Assembly: GCA_031216445.1 (NCBI GenBank)
Contig: CM062213.1
Location: forward strand, 1,459,001-1,523,000
Direction: 5' to 3'
DNA: 64,000 nucleotides
From: Lateolabrax maculatus
Taxonomy: Eukaryota; Chordata; Actinopteri; Acropomatiformes; Lateolabracidae
Of this stretch, positions 11,401 through 23,260 are shown in pieces (position 1 is the first letter of the stretch; every line of letters starts with the position of its first letter). The translations under genes were made by a program, and so were the position numbers. The notes beneath the pieces were generated by a model. It was not told where the DNA came from. It did no database searches and worked only from the letters and a program-made list of their open reading frames with translations.

Positions 11401-14400
11401 TGGATACTTCTCTAACGGCGGTTTCCTTTGTGACCTCTGAGGTTGCCATGAATCAGGTGTTGACAGACATCGCCCTCCCTTGAGCCACCTATCTTGGCTA
11501 AAAGTCAGTTTGTAGCATCTGATCACAGTTCGTGTTCAGACGACAAGATATCAGCTGTAAAAGGTCAGAGTGTCGGGAACGAAAATCAGTCTCAGGACAA
11601 TTTGTCATTTAATCCATTAAATCCAGCTGATTCTGTATGTAGGACGCCTGACGAGGACTCGACAGAAACCCCAACACGACTTGAGTAGTTTCAGGAGGTC
11701 TGTCTCTGGCTCATGCTGCCTGATTGGTCGGGGTTCAGCATCAAGCCACGGCGAAATCTTAAGGCACCACAATCACCTGATCTAACGCAGTGAACATCTC
11801 TGAAGGCGCATTCTGGTAGCTGATAATCTGACATAAACACACACGGTCTGATCGCACTCTGTACTTACAACATGGCTACTTTCAGAGGGATGTAATACAT
11901 TTCTTTGGGGCTTCGGATGAGCTCCAGACAGTCGAGGGGGTAGCGGTCGGCCTCCAGGGCGTATTTCTGCTTTCTGAACTGAAACAGCATCAGATGTCAC
12001 TGTCACTACAATACAAAACACCAAATAACACACTAAAAGTTCCAGGTAATTTAATTCACTGAAAATAAATCCAGAATTTAGCTGTAACATCTTTTTATTG
12101 TTTATAAATTGTTGAAATCAATAATCACGCATTGTCCATATCACTATCATGTTACAGATTTCATGTGTTTATCATGTGATTCCACTCACGCAAAACATCA
12201 GTTTTTGCTCAACCTTACTTAAAGGGAACTTCTGGTGTTCTTTAACCTGGTCTATCAGTTTGAAAGATCTCCCTTTAATATCCAAATATTTGTATTTCTT
12301 TTCTCTGTATTTATGAAGACATTTTACTGTTTTCTCACCACTTGTTTGTTGTAGTCCTTCACGGCCATGTAGAGAGCCACAGCAGTGATCACATCTGCTA
12401 ACTGCAGACACAAACACAGAGAAAGATGACAACATCTATTTAGAAAATACCCACACAGTTTACTCTTTCCAAATCACTGGAGCAGAAATCTGTTACCACA
12501 GGGAGAGCACTTTAAAGTGTTAAAGTAAAGGGCAGACGGCTGAGCTTTCACATCATGACTCACATCACAGTGAATCAGAAGCATTGGCATCTCATACTGT
12601 TTTCACCCAAATGCTTTAAATGTCTTCGTATCGCAGCTCAAAAGAGAAACGTTTGTGGTGGAAAAACTCAGGTTATAAATACATGAAACCACCTCTAAAC
12701 CACCTCTTCCTACTCACCATAAATGTTATCTCTGCATAGTCCACCACGAAGTGAAACAGGTAAATGATGAGAGGAGTCTGGAGAGAAACCAAAAGCACAA
12801 ACTCATACATGCAGTCTGAGACATATTCATGCTTTAAAGTATGGACTTCCCACTAAGTACATGTTGGTTTGTCTATCAGAAATGTGTCTGTTTGGACACA
12901 GTGGATATAAAAATGCAATGTAAACCTCTGCTGTAGTGTTAATATACTAACCCGCCGAAAAGGCTTGTTTGATTTCCTTGATCCACATGACAGATAATGT
13001 TGTATTTGCATCTTTACTACAAGGACAACGCAGAGGAGGTGAAGTGGTTTCTCTACCCTGAATCATGTCTGCAGGTGTTCCCGGCAGGCTCCAGCAGGTG
13101 GCACAGAGGCAAAATAAAGCACTCGCTGCTGCTCGTAAGCTTTAATAACTGAAGGCCACTCAGGTGAGTTTATCAATGTTTTTTATTAACCCGCCTATTC
13201 TCTCATGTGGACGAAAGTGTTTGGACAGTTGAAGAACTTGTTTGGAGAGATTCTAGTCTTGAAATCAAGCTGACACAATAAAAGTGACGGGACAAGAAAG
13301 GGATTTTACAGAAAGAGCCCCGATGGAAATGATGTATGTGTGTGTTTGTGAGTGTGTGTGTGTGATTGAATGTGTGTGTGTCACCTCATGGAAAACATCT
13401 CCAGAGTACGGTGAGACTCCCAAGTCCAGCAGAGCCAAACCTTCAACCACTGCAAGTAGACAAACAGAGAAACATCATGTGACGGCTGCTGCATCATCAC
13501 GTCTCTCTTCTCTCAATCAGCTGCAGAGTCGTCCTGCAACGATGCAACTTCCTGTCACAGCTGCCTAATGAACAATTCATGAAGGGCTGTTCACACACTC
13601 TCCATCTCATGTGAGGGGCTTCAAATTCTGTTGTTGCATACAGAAATCAAACAGTATTTCCTTAAAGAATTGATTGATTGATCATTTTACGATGGACGCC
13701 TGCTCGAAGCTTCTTCTTCTGTGGTTTGCTTCAGTGGAGAACCGACACGCTGCCGGTTTGTTGTGAAACCTAAACAGGATCCACAGACTGAGCTCTATTA
13801 TTAATGATAATATCATTATATTATTATAATTATATCAATAAACTCCCAGCACCTGATAGTAAAAAATCTCAACTATCTGTTTCTTGATGTGTTCTGACTG
13901 CAGTATTTTAGTTTTACACACACAAGTTTGTTCTCTTTTCTTGTTCCACTGATACTGTGTGATTTTAAACTGCTGAGTTGTTTCATTAATGTTTTGTGTT
14001 TTATACTTTATTTTCTTCCTTTCTCTACTGTGTTTCTTCTTCTTTTTAACAATAATATTCCTGTTTGCTGAACTTGAACTCATAGAGAATAAAGAACAAA
14101 CAGAGGTATTAATACCACAGCGGAGAAATACTAAAAAAAAGGGTTTTCTATTCAACATTTGACTTCAGATGATCTCAGCAGGACAGGGACACTACAAACC
14201 CTCTCAAAGTGTAAGTACAAGCACTTTAAACTGAGGATAATGTCCCCCTGCCCCCCCCCCCCCCCCCCTCCTCCCCCTCTCCTCCTCCTCCTCCTCCTCC
14301 CCCTCTCCTCCTCCTCCCCATCATCCTCCTCCTCCTCCATCAAACACAGGGAAGAACCTTGTTCACAAACAACCCGGAAACACGAGGGAAAACTACTTTA

Positions 14401-14740
14401 AATCTTCGGCGACATGAACCCCAGAGCCGCTGCTTTGTCCCCCTCAGTACCGCGGTACAGACGGACTGCAGAACCGGGTTTCTGTGGCTAAACCGGTTCG
14501 ACGGGACCGACTTCACCCAATCACCGGGAGACAGCGCCGAGCCGAGGAGGCGCCCGGAGCCGCGTTTCACCGAGTGAACTGCGGCCGAAAAGCCTCTGAA
14601 GGCCGCTTACCTCTCTTCCAGGCGGTTAACGGGGACACCACCTCCACCCTCTCCGAGATTAAGTCCGCCAAACCGGATCGGTACAGAACGGCACGGACCG
14701 TAACGGCTAAAATCAAGAGTAGTGTCAAGGGAGCCGCCAT
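8487..14740 (-). CDS. pigu: PIGU, GPI transamidase subunit U (complete, 12 exons, 435 aa)
   Basis: PIGU is a multi-pass ER membrane subunit of the GPI transamidase, which attaches GPI anchors to protein C-termini. Exons, 5' to 3' on the minus strand: 14740-14611, 13449-13385, 12777-12718, 12401-12339, 11978-11869, 11361-11261, 11005-10908, 10753-10599, 9956-9813, 9733-9609, 9008-8866, 8600-8487. All junctions are GT-AG and the phases close to exactly 435 aa, the human length. The start MAAPLTLLLILAVTVRA is a hydrophobic first helix. Many further membrane segments follow (for example YLFHFVVDYAE and YLGSLFVLVCLSFFLLGSW). The family motif GLFWYFFAEMFEHF lies in exon 9, and the C-terminus is KDGSEATLVLK. 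The short exon 5 shows the most change from mammals. The gene is head-to-head with psmf1, 1.2 kb between start codons. Assignment is very secure. Confidence 0.97.
8752..8866 (+). repeat. Teleost dispersed element, copy 2, next to a pigu splice donor
   Basis: GGTTAGCTTAGCTTAGCACA and GCCTGGCTCTGTCCAAAGG match the same family as the copy at 6935-7075. This copy fills nearly half of the 265-bp last intron of pigu and reaches the splice donor of exon 11 (exon end 8866). Confidence 0.75.
9181..9595. repeat. Dispersed element with GATGCATCG-like ends, pigu intron 10
   Basis: The segment contains TGCGATGCATCGTTTC and TTGCATCGAGATGCGTATC at opposite ends of AT-rich filler. These resemble the termini of short nonautonomous DNA elements common in teleosts. 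No reading frame is present. Confidence 0.4.
13325..13384. repeat. TG-rich microsatellite at the pigu exon 2 donor
   Basis: An imperfect TG tract (GTGTGTGTTTGTGAGTGTGT and similar) starts immediately inside intron 2 of pigu. On the gene strand it is CA-rich and directly follows the donor GTGACACACA. Confidence 0.7.
14247..14345. repeat. Poly-C / (TCC)n tract in pigu intron 1
   Basis: A run of about 20 C interrupted by a single T leads into CTCCTCCTCC repeats, all pyrimidine on the plus strand and purine on the pigu strand. It is simple sequence; reading frames across it (poly-Pro, or poly-Glu/Gly on the other strand) are artefacts. Confidence 0.85.
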
Positions 14741-15962
14741 CTTGACAAGGAAGCCCTCTCCGCCCTGCGAGGTGCACGATGGGAAATGAAGTCTTCTGTT
14801 ACACAGGAAACTCAATGGAACTGCAAACGGAATCACACTAAATCAAATAAATAAATACATTTACAACTATTAATATGTGTCCTGTAATTATTATTATTAT
14901 ATTTTAAATGTACGATAATTGTATTCGTGGGTACAATAAGACTAATGTTATGTAGGCGTACTATGTTTTGAGCGTTGCCTATTAACACTAGTGTTCATTT
15001 AACATTCGTTAGTATTCATTTCTAACTCTTTATTGTTAGTAGATGACTTTACCGTCAGCAGAGAGAAACAGTAAATTTATCTTTATCAGTAAACAGCCGC
15101 AGGAAAAACGTTCTTACAAAGCGGAACCATCATTCCTGAGCACGTGTCCACCTCCGGACTCTTTATGTGTGGGATCAAAACACAATGTGAAGTCAAGTTA
15201 GACGCAGTACACAACTGGTGTCCGCCACGGCTTCTTTCATCCTATTAAAACAGAATTCAGCCAGATCAGAATTAGATTTAGTCTGTTTTCTGACACATTT
15301 AGGGTCAAAGTAACGTAAAGACACATGAAGCTGGTGGAGTTAAACTCATACGGGATTCTGTTTAAATAAAGATTAATGACAAAATAAAAATCATCTGATG
15401 ATTTCTGACCAGTTTTAAAATTAAATAATGTAAATATCAGCATGAAACCTAGCTGAACACCATTGGTAACACTACCACTTCTTCTATTGCATCTACTGAT
15501 ATCATGTAATCTATGTAACATTATTATTGTTTGACCAAAAAAAATCTTGTTAGCAGCTATGTAACACATCTTAACTTTCATGCTCAATATTATTATTACT
15601 GCTTCTGTTGTTGTTGTGTTGTTTTTTTAATTATTGTTGTGACTTCTAAGTTGAATTAACGAATCAAATCAAATTAGTGGTTGTTTTTTCGATTTCCGTT
15701 GTTTTTTGTTTTTTTAAAGGTTTTAGTAGTCAGTGTTTTTTTTAGCTTTAGATATGTTTTATTTGCAGGAAAGTTGTGAGTTGTTTCCATACAAACTGTT
15801 TAAAAGAAGGATAGTCAGCGCTGTTGGTCTTTTACTTTGAAAGGGCAGACCGGACGCGGCCGCCGCTGCTGGGAACTTGACGTCGTGAATCTTCCGTCGA
15901 GACTTTCGCTTCCATTTCTTCACGTGAAACTGATCGATGCTGTTATAGATTATCAGAGGAGC
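14741..15962. promoter_or_regulatory. Shared upstream region of pigu (minus) and psmf1 (plus)
   Basis: The two start codons face away from each other across 1222 bp. The middle is AT-rich and shows no exon. CpG-rich stretches occur only near each start: on the pigu side around and downstream of its start codon (14.4-14.8 kb), and on the psmf1 side (15.84-15.96 kb). Near psmf1 there is TGACGTC at 15878-15884 and a palindromic TCACGTGA E-box at 15920-15927, a USF/TFE-type site. Two promoters back to back seem more likely than one compact bidirectional promoter. Confidence 0.6.
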
Positions 15963-18900
15963 ATGGCAGGTTTGGAGGTGTTGTACGCGTGTGTGGGCGG
16001 CAGCGTCAGCTGTCCGCAGGACGCCGTGGTGTGCTTCGTGCACTGGGAGATGATACAGAGCGGATACAGGTGCGTCGGGTCCGGAGACGAGGTGAGTTAC
16101 CTGAGCTAACGTCACGTCAACGACAGGTTCATGTCTGTGCCAAACTGCGATCAAAATCCAGCAGTTTAAGGCCACCTTGTTGGTTATTGTTAGTTAAAGT
16201 AGTTATTTATTTGGGGGGATTTTGTATATTGATTATTTATGAATAAATTATAACGGCTTTGACAAACTGTTCGCTGTGTGATATAATTCATATTAAAACG
16301 TTCGTGTGTTTAACAGAAGAATAATTAGATTTTCAGCCAAATATCTGCTGCTTTTTGAATTAGTTATCCGCCGAATTAAAGATCGGCTCCTAACCGTTGA
16401 GCTGGAGCTGTTGGGTCTGTCTGTTCCGAGGTTATTGATCTGTGCTGATCAGGAAGAAATTAAACTGTCAGTTTTCCGATGGAGTTCTGTGGTGATCCTG
16501 CAGAATGAGCCCGTCTCTGTCGGACTGCGGCGGTTTGTTTTATCTTCGCTGCAGAATCAGAAAGATTTTAAAACCGAAACAAACCGACGAGCCGCGAAAA
16601 ACTGTCCGGTCATCTTCAGCCAGCTGACGGTGATCCGGTGCTGCGTCACCTGACCGGAACACTGCAGCTGGGAATAACCCCCCCCCCCCCTCTCTCTCTC
16701 TCCCTCTCTCTCTCTCTCACCTCCTCTCTCTCTCACCTCCTCCCCCCCCCCTCCCCCCTCCATCTCTCTCCCCCTCCGTCTCTCTCCCTCTCTCGCCCCC
16801 CTCCTCTCTCCCTCTCTGTCTCACCTCCTCCCCTGTATCCCCCCCTTCTCTATCCCACCTCCCCTCCTCTATACCCCTGCCCCATCTCTCTCCCACATTC
16901 TTTGTCCCCCTCTCCATCCTCTCCCACCTCCTCTCTCTCTCTCTCTTTCTCTCTCCCCCTCTCCTGTCTCCCCCTCTCTCTCCCACCTCTCTCTCTTTCC
17001 CTGTCCCCCTCTCTCTCCCTCCCTCCCCCCTCTCTCCCCCCTCCAGCCCCGCAGCAGTGATAAGGAGTCGGAGCTGCTGCCTGCCGACTGGAGCAGCAAC
17101 AAGGAGCTGTACAGTCTGCGATATAAAGCCAAAGCCAGCGACTCCCAGCTGCTGCTCAAAGCCATTTCTGTGGACTCCACGTTGATCTTCAACCTGATGG
17201 TAGGAGCCTTGTTCTCCCCTGCAGGCCGTCGGCAGCGCTGAGGGTTTAACACACCTCACCTGCATCTGTTCACCTGAGATCCAGCTGAAAACAAACATAT
17301 TCACCTGTAAACTCTATAAACCTGAAGGTTTGAACGTCTGCTGCTCCTCTGAACGAACCCAGTGGTTATTTTTGTAGTTTTTAATGTGTGACTCTGTAAA
17401 TCGTCCTGACTGTGGCCTGTTTCCGTCCCCTTTACGTGTCACCCTGCCATCATTAAACTAGAAACTCATGTCTAACAGCCGTTGATCTGTCTGTGTGTCT
17501 GTGTTTTATGTACTCTGCTTGTGTTGGTGTGTGAAGAACTCCAGCACGCAGCAGGTGTCGGACCTGACGGTGAACATCAGCGATCACGTGGACGCAGACC
17601 AGCTGGACACATTTGACAGGTTTGTGTGTGATTCTTTGTTTTTTCTGTTGTTCACTGGAGATGAGGAGCTGGGACCTGGTCCACCAGACGTTTAATTAAA
17701 AATATACATTTTAACTAGGAAAGAACTCCCTGCAGGTCACCTGCGTCACACTTCACCTGTAGAAGTACCAACACAACTACGTTAAAATACTCCATTACAA
17801 GTAATTACTTAAGTAATGCTACTTAAGTAAAAGAACATAGGTTTTAGCAGCAAAATGTAGTTAAAGTATTAAAGTAAAAGTACTGGTTCAGTCCCTCTGA
17901 CTGATATAATATTATTATTATTATAATAATATATGACATCATTAGATCAATAAGACTGATGCATCAATGTGAAAGCAGTGTGTTACTGTTGTGGCTGCTG
18001 GAGCTACTTTGAACTACTTTCTATGCAGTTTTAAACACAATATGTTGTTTTAAAAGCTTGTGATATTATCTGTCAGATCTTCATCTTTAAAGTAACTGAA
18101 GCTGTCAGATAAATGTAGTGAAGTAAAATGCACGATGTACATAAATACAGTTAATAAACTTGTTATAAAGAGTTGTGTTCAGGTAAAACACATTTGTAGT
18201 TTTGCATCTGAGACTTGAGGAGGTTAATGTTTCCTAACGCACAACCTCGTTATCAGGTGATGCGTCTGTCCGTCTGATCTGAAGTTTGTCTTCTGGCATT
18301 TTTATTATGCGGCTTGCTTATTTTACGAACAGTCAATATGGAAGTGAAACAGCAAAGTGAGAGCCGATGCCTTTTGGTTTAATGTTTTCCATCTCAACTG
18401 TCAGAAAGTCCAAACTAAACAGACAAAAAAGCTTTGGTGAATTTATTTTGATAAAAGCTAAAACAAGCTGTTTTCTTCAGTGTGTTCAAGGATGCGGACA
18501 GTTTGTCAGAGAAGGTGAAGACTCAGCTGCTGCCCTCCCTGGACAGACCGACGGGACAGAGGCCAGAGAGGAAGAGTCGGAGGGAGGAGGAGGAGGAGGA
18601 GCAGAGACGAAGAGGAGAGGAGAGCGACCCCCTCCGCATCCCCAACAGACATCCTCGCCAGGGAACGCAGCCGCACTGGTTGGTAGTGACAGGAAGCTGT
18701 CTCTCTGTTTTCTTATAGGAAACAATAGTCACCTTATTTTTACGGTGTTTTTCATGCAAAACTAACTGATATTTAATTCTGTCAATATTGTCCATTTTTA
18801 GAACGGTACAAATAAAAGACTGAAAAATTTAAAAGTAGGGAACTAAATCTGGTAATCAAGAGTCTTTTCCAACCTTCAATAAACCAATTGAGAGAAAATT

Positions 18901-18968
18901 TATCTGCAACAAACATATGAAGGACTTGACTTTAAAATGGCCTCCTGTGTGTAACACACACACACACA

Positions 18969-19009
<41 letters not shown>

Positions 19010-19093
19010 CTGGATGTGCTGAGTTTGTGCCTTGTAGAAAGTCTAGACAGGAGCTGCTGGTCGACTACAACAGCAGAGAGTGAATGAGGCCAG

Positions 19094-19152
<59 letters not shown>

Positions 19153-22100
19153 CCTGCAGCACAGATTCAGTCACTCTACTTTTCACTCGTCTCCCCGTCC
19201 TCCTCCTCCCCCTCCTCTTAGCTGTGACCCGATCAGATGAGATTTGAGGTGATGTCAGCACTTTATCGACCTCGCTGCTGTCGCCTCCTTGTCCCCGGAG
19301 AGAGAGAGCGAGGGAGAGAGAGGGAGAGAGAGGGAGATAAGGATGACAGATGGAGTAAACTGAAATCTGAGGGAGAGAGAAAATAAGAAAAACAGATAAG
19401 AGACAGAAGGAGGGAGAGAGGAGAGAAAGATACGGAGAGACAAGGACTGATGAATGAGAAAGCAAAAACTGAGTCAGGGCTGCAGAGAGAAGAACGTTTA
19501 GGGAGGAGGAGGGAGGGAGGGAGGGAGGGAGGGAGAGAAATGGACAGAAAAGATGGAGACACAGAGGCGACAGGAATGATCCAGAACATCTGAAGGTTCG
19601 AGGGATAATTCAGGGAAGGAAAAGATATTTCCCATCAGAAACTGTGTGGATGATTATAATTACTAATGGGAAAACTGGGATTATGAGTGGGATAAATAAT
19701 GTATAATGTTGAGCTTTAGGACTAGGTTTAGAATAAATTAAACTTCAGTGAGCTGTGTGTGGATTTTAAAGGACTGCGACTAACGATTATCTTCATTAAT
19801 GATTAATCTTTCCTTGATCAATTGTGTGGTCAACAAATGTTCGGTGACGTCTTCAAACTTCAGCAAATCCTCACATCTGAGAAGCTGGAACCAAAGAATC
19901 TTTAACATTTTTAATTTAAACAATTATTCAATCATCAAAATAGTTGTCAGATTTACAAAGCTTTTATTTATCAGTATTTCTTGTTCATTATATAAAGAGT
20001 TGTATTAAGGCCTGTATGTCCGAACCTTAGTCTTGAAAAGATTATACCTTCCTTTCAACAGCCACTTCTATAATCTGTACTAGACTCTTTAGTAATGTGT
20101 AGTTTATTACCTCGATCCTGTCTTTCCTGCCAAGACTTAGTTATTCCACAGCACATAATAGATTCAGCTTCAGTTCTACCAAAACGTAAGATATCTCCGT
20201 CTTTGTTTTAAAGCAGCTGCCTTGTTTCCTTCTACTGCAACACAAACCCGTATATTAGCCTAGTAGATACACCAGTACTGACTTACAGAACGTTTCAGTA
20301 CAGAGATCCTGAACGTTTGTTTGAGGTCATTTAGAAACAGTGTCTTACTTACAGTCTGCCCACCAGCTCTGAATAGCTTTCTTCTGATTGTCCGATCTTT
20401 GTATCCACTGCTGACAAAGATTGAGCTCCTCAGGGCTTGATCTGGAGCCCCTGCTTCTTCCCTCTCACAGGTTCATCACATGTATCTGCTCTGTAAATCA
20501 CTGATTCTCCTTTAAGAAAACATCAGAAACCAAAAGAGAGAAATGTATATTTTATATGTAGGAGTTTCATGATGTTTCCTATCTTTGCATTAACTCATCA
20601 GTAAACCGTTCTCTCAATTCTCTATATGGAGAACTTGTTTCCATACAGCCAATCAGATCACTTCATTTCAAACCATGTTTACATAAATCAGTAACGTCAT
20701 CATCCGTAAGCAGACAGTCACACCAACAGACAGTAAGACAGCAGCCTGCTTCACAACAACCACATTAGATTCCTGCTAAAGGCTGCTTCTTATCTGACTT
20801 ACCAACATGAACACTCACAGAGGAAAAGTGCTACTGACAATCCAAACCCAACGATATTCAGTTTGAAATGATCAAAAACAGGGAAAAGCAGCACATATTC
20901 ACATTTGAGAAACTTAAAATAGCAATACAAGTGATTTTGCTTAATGAATAACGTGAATGATTGATCACAACTGTGTTCCAGGCCCGGCCCCATGCTCCCT
21001 CCCTTCGCAGCTGGAGGAGCAGATCTGGATCCATTCGGGTGAGTCCGTCTCTCTGCCTCATAATAAATCCTGCAAATGTTTTTTTATGGAAATCATTTTC
21101 AGATATAAACCGAAGCATCAGTGTGTTTTTGTTCTAATCTGGGATTTGGGGATGAACAGTCAGTCAACGCGGTAACAGACAGACAGCAGAGGATTAATCT
21201 GACCACAAATATCAGAACATCAGGATGAACTCAAACCAATCTGTCCGTGTTTAGCCTCAACATTCATTTTACAACAGCTTGCCCTTACATGTGCTTCAAC
21301 TAAAGACTGATGTTTCCTCTCCTCATTACAATAAGATAATTTAAATAGAACCACGCCTCAGTTTTCTTATAAAAGTAAGTTAAGAAATTATATTCTTATT
21401 TGATCAAATATGTTTTGTTGGCCATCATCCATTATAATCATGGAACATACAACTTGTTGTGTATTATCCTTTGAAGTGTTTTTATGTCAAAATAGCTTTA
21501 ATTAAATGAAACGCTCATTAAACTGAAATCTGTCCTGCCTCGCCCCCCCCCCCCCCCAGGTCTCGTGGCGGTGGCGGGATGATAGTCGACCCGTTGAGGT
21601 CGGGGTATCCTCGCTCTGGTTTTGATCCATCTAGCGGCATACCAGACATTCTGCCTCCCGGAGCTGTTCCCCCGGGGGCTCGCTTCGACCCGTTCGGACC
21701 AGTCGGACGACACAGACCAGGGTGAGACACACACACACACGCACACACACACTCTCACACACACACACACACACTCTCTCTCTCTCACACACACTCTCAC
21801 ACACACAGACACACAGACACACACACTCTCTCTCTCACACACACACTCTCACACACACAGACACACAGACACACACACACACACACACACACTCTCTCTC
21901 TCACACACACACTCTCACACACACACACACACACTCTCTCTCTCTCACACACACTCTCACACACACAGACACACACACACTCTCTCTCACATACACACTC
22001 TCACACACACAGACACACACACACACACACACACACTCTCTCTCTCTCACACACACAGACACACACACACACAGGCCGTCCAATCATTTCATCCGGACCA

Positions 22101-22595
22101 ATTGAAGTGACTGGACGGCTTATTACAGCTCGGATCAGCTTGGGACATCTTTACTCTTGTGTAACGTTTTTCTGTTTGAATTTACTATGAAAACTTAAAA
22201 TTGTAACTGTAAAGCCCCTGAGGCAGATTGTGATTTGTGATTTTGGACTATATGAATAAAAATTGAGGTAAAAGTAATGTTTTAAATTAGAGATAATGGT
22301 TAGTTGCAGCTCCAGTTCGGCTGTGCGTCAGTGTCTCACAGCAGACTGCTGTTGACACGAGACTGAAAGGATCTTTTGTATCGCGGCTGGCTGGACGCAG
22401 TGTCTCATGGGACAGTTGTACTGGGAGAGGAACACAATCCCAGTTCTGTCCTGCTGTTTTTGGGGTGATTCCTTTCTATTTAAAAAAAACACTGAGAGGA
22501 GTGAATGAAAATATGACTGACGACATGTGTTTGTGTTTTGTAGGCCGGACCCGGACCACATGCCCCCGCCGGGCTATGATGACATGTTCATGTAG
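15963..22595 (+). CDS. psmf1: PSMF1 / PI31 proteasome regulator (complete, 7 exons, 277 aa)
   Basis: PI31 binds the 20S proteasome and the F-box protein FBXO7; it inhibits the proteasome in vitro and helps its assembly or transport in cells. Exons: 15963-16091, 17047-17199, 17537-17619, 18481-18678, 20982-21038, 21560-21721, 22544-22595. All are GT-AG and the phases close to 277 aa (human 271). The N-terminal half is the FP domain, starting MAGLEVLYACVGGSVSCPQD and including ESELLPADWSSNKELYSLRY. An acidic/basic low-complexity segment (EEEEEEQRRRGEE) precedes SDPLRIPNRHP. The C-terminal half is the Pro/Gly-rich tail with DLDPFG, GGGMIVDPLRSG, PPGARFDPFGP and PPPGYDDMFM at the end. The human C-terminal tyrosine of the HbYX-type motif (YDDMYL) is Phe here. 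The start was chosen by the family N-terminus; an in-frame ATG upstream (15837) gives non-family sequence. Confidence 0.97.
16678..17046 (+). repeat. Polypyrimidine (CT/C-rich) tract filling the end of psmf1 intron 1
   Basis: About 370 bp of almost pure C and T (for example CTCTCTCTCTCTC and C10 runs) runs directly into the exon 2 acceptor at 17045-17046. It is a very long extension of a normal polypyrimidine tract. On the other strand it is pure purine. Reading frames here (poly-Pro/Ser/Leu or Arg/Glu/Gly) are artefacts. Confidence 0.9.
17755..18170 (+). repeat. Dispersed element with AAGTAAAAGTA motifs, psmf1 intron 3
   Basis: Contains TACTTAAGTAAAAGAACATA, AAAGTATTAAAGTAAAAGTA and later AAAGTAACTGAAGCTGTCAG, which I recognise as a very common teleost short dispersed element (AGTATTCAGATCCTTTACTT type). 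A related fragment lies at 30966-31140. It has no coding capacity. Confidence 0.6.
18953..19008. repeat. (CA)n microsatellite, psmf1 intron 4
   Basis: Nearly perfect CA repeats, about 56 bp, interrupted by CATACA. It forms an inverted pair with the TG tract at 19098-19151. Confidence 0.9.
19098..19151. repeat. (TG)n microsatellite, psmf1 intron 4
   Basis: A perfect TG run of about 54 bp. It is complementary to the CA tract 90 bp upstream, so the intron RNA could fold into a long stem. Confidence 0.9.
19303..19560. repeat. Purine-rich GAGA / GGGA tract, psmf1 intron 4
   Basis: Imperfect GAGAGAGGGAGA and GGGAGGGAGGGAGG repeats on the plus strand. Simple sequence with scattered pyrimidines; reading frames across it are artefacts. 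Confidence 0.8.
19765..19945 (+). repeat. CTAACGATTA-type dispersed element, psmf1 intron 4
   Basis: Begins GGACTGCGACTAACGATTAT and continues with TTAATGATTAATC and CAAACTTCAGCAAATCCTCA. I recognise the family as a short teleost element whose ends are rich in GATTAATC. Similar copies are near 31.2, 39.3, 52.7 and 54.5 kb. Confidence 0.65.
21725..22073. repeat. Compound (CA)n(TC)n microsatellite at the psmf1 exon 6 donor
   Basis: Alternating blocks of CACACA and CTCTCTCTC with CAGACACA steps, about 350 bp, starting a few bases after the donor GTGAGA of exon 6. Higher-order units (CACACACTCTCTCTCTC...) repeat several times. Long open frames here are artefacts. Confidence 0.9.
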
Positions 22596-23260
22596 CACGT
22601 TTCCTGCTTTTCTACTTCCTGTTTGCTACTCCCAACAACATCCTGTCCTCTAGCCAATGGGAGCCGCGGGGGGAGAGTCCTCATCTTCACCTCCTTGAGG
22701 GTTGTGTTTGATCTGGTTTAGTTGCCTGAGAAATGTTTGCCTTTTTATTTTCTCCTGTTGTTGAGAAAGAGGGTTTGTTTTCTCTTTGTTCATTTCATAT
22801 AACTCATGTTTAACTCGTATATGTAACTTCTGTAGAAGAACCCTCCTCTCAATGTAAAATTGGTGTTAGATAAACATCAGAAAATCAACTTCAGCCGTCA
22901 TTTAGTTCGAAGTAAAAGATGGTTTCGATGTCAAAGCGACATTAGAAGAAAAGTTGATATATTTTGGACTCCAAGTTGAAAACCCGACACTGGAAACACT
23001 GACTGAAGTGAACTCGTGTTGTGAGGTAACGACGTGTCGGCCTCAGCAGCTGATGTGTGTCTGATCTCACATTGTTATGATCCCATTAAACTGCATCTTG
23101 TAGTTATAATTTATTCCTAAAAAAAAGGAATCGTCCTTTCTTGCATTAGAAAAGCTTGACATGGTTCTTTACGGGGGGTTTGTTTGGATTGTTGTTGGTT
23201 TAACAACATGTTTGATGAAATATTTCATGCCAAAATAAAATAAGAATCTGAGACTTTACA
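22596..23260 (+). other. psmf1 3'UTR with poly(A) signal at 23234-23239
   Basis: Non-repetitive sequence follows the TAG stop at 22593-22595. AATAAA occurs at 23234-23239, within AAAATAAAATAAG. This predicts a 3'UTR of about 660 nt. No competing gene is seen. The exact cleavage site cannot be read from the sequence. Confidence 0.65.

Noticed and set aside
16638..17304. 140- and 195-codon frames (Pro/Ser/Leu and Glu/Arg/Gly rich)
   Set aside because: Translations of the polypyrimidine tract in psmf1 intron 1.
21622..22110. 162-codon His-Thr-Ser-Leu frame
   Set aside because: It starts in the antisense-independent frame of psmf1 exon 6 and runs through a CA/TC microsatellite in the intron.
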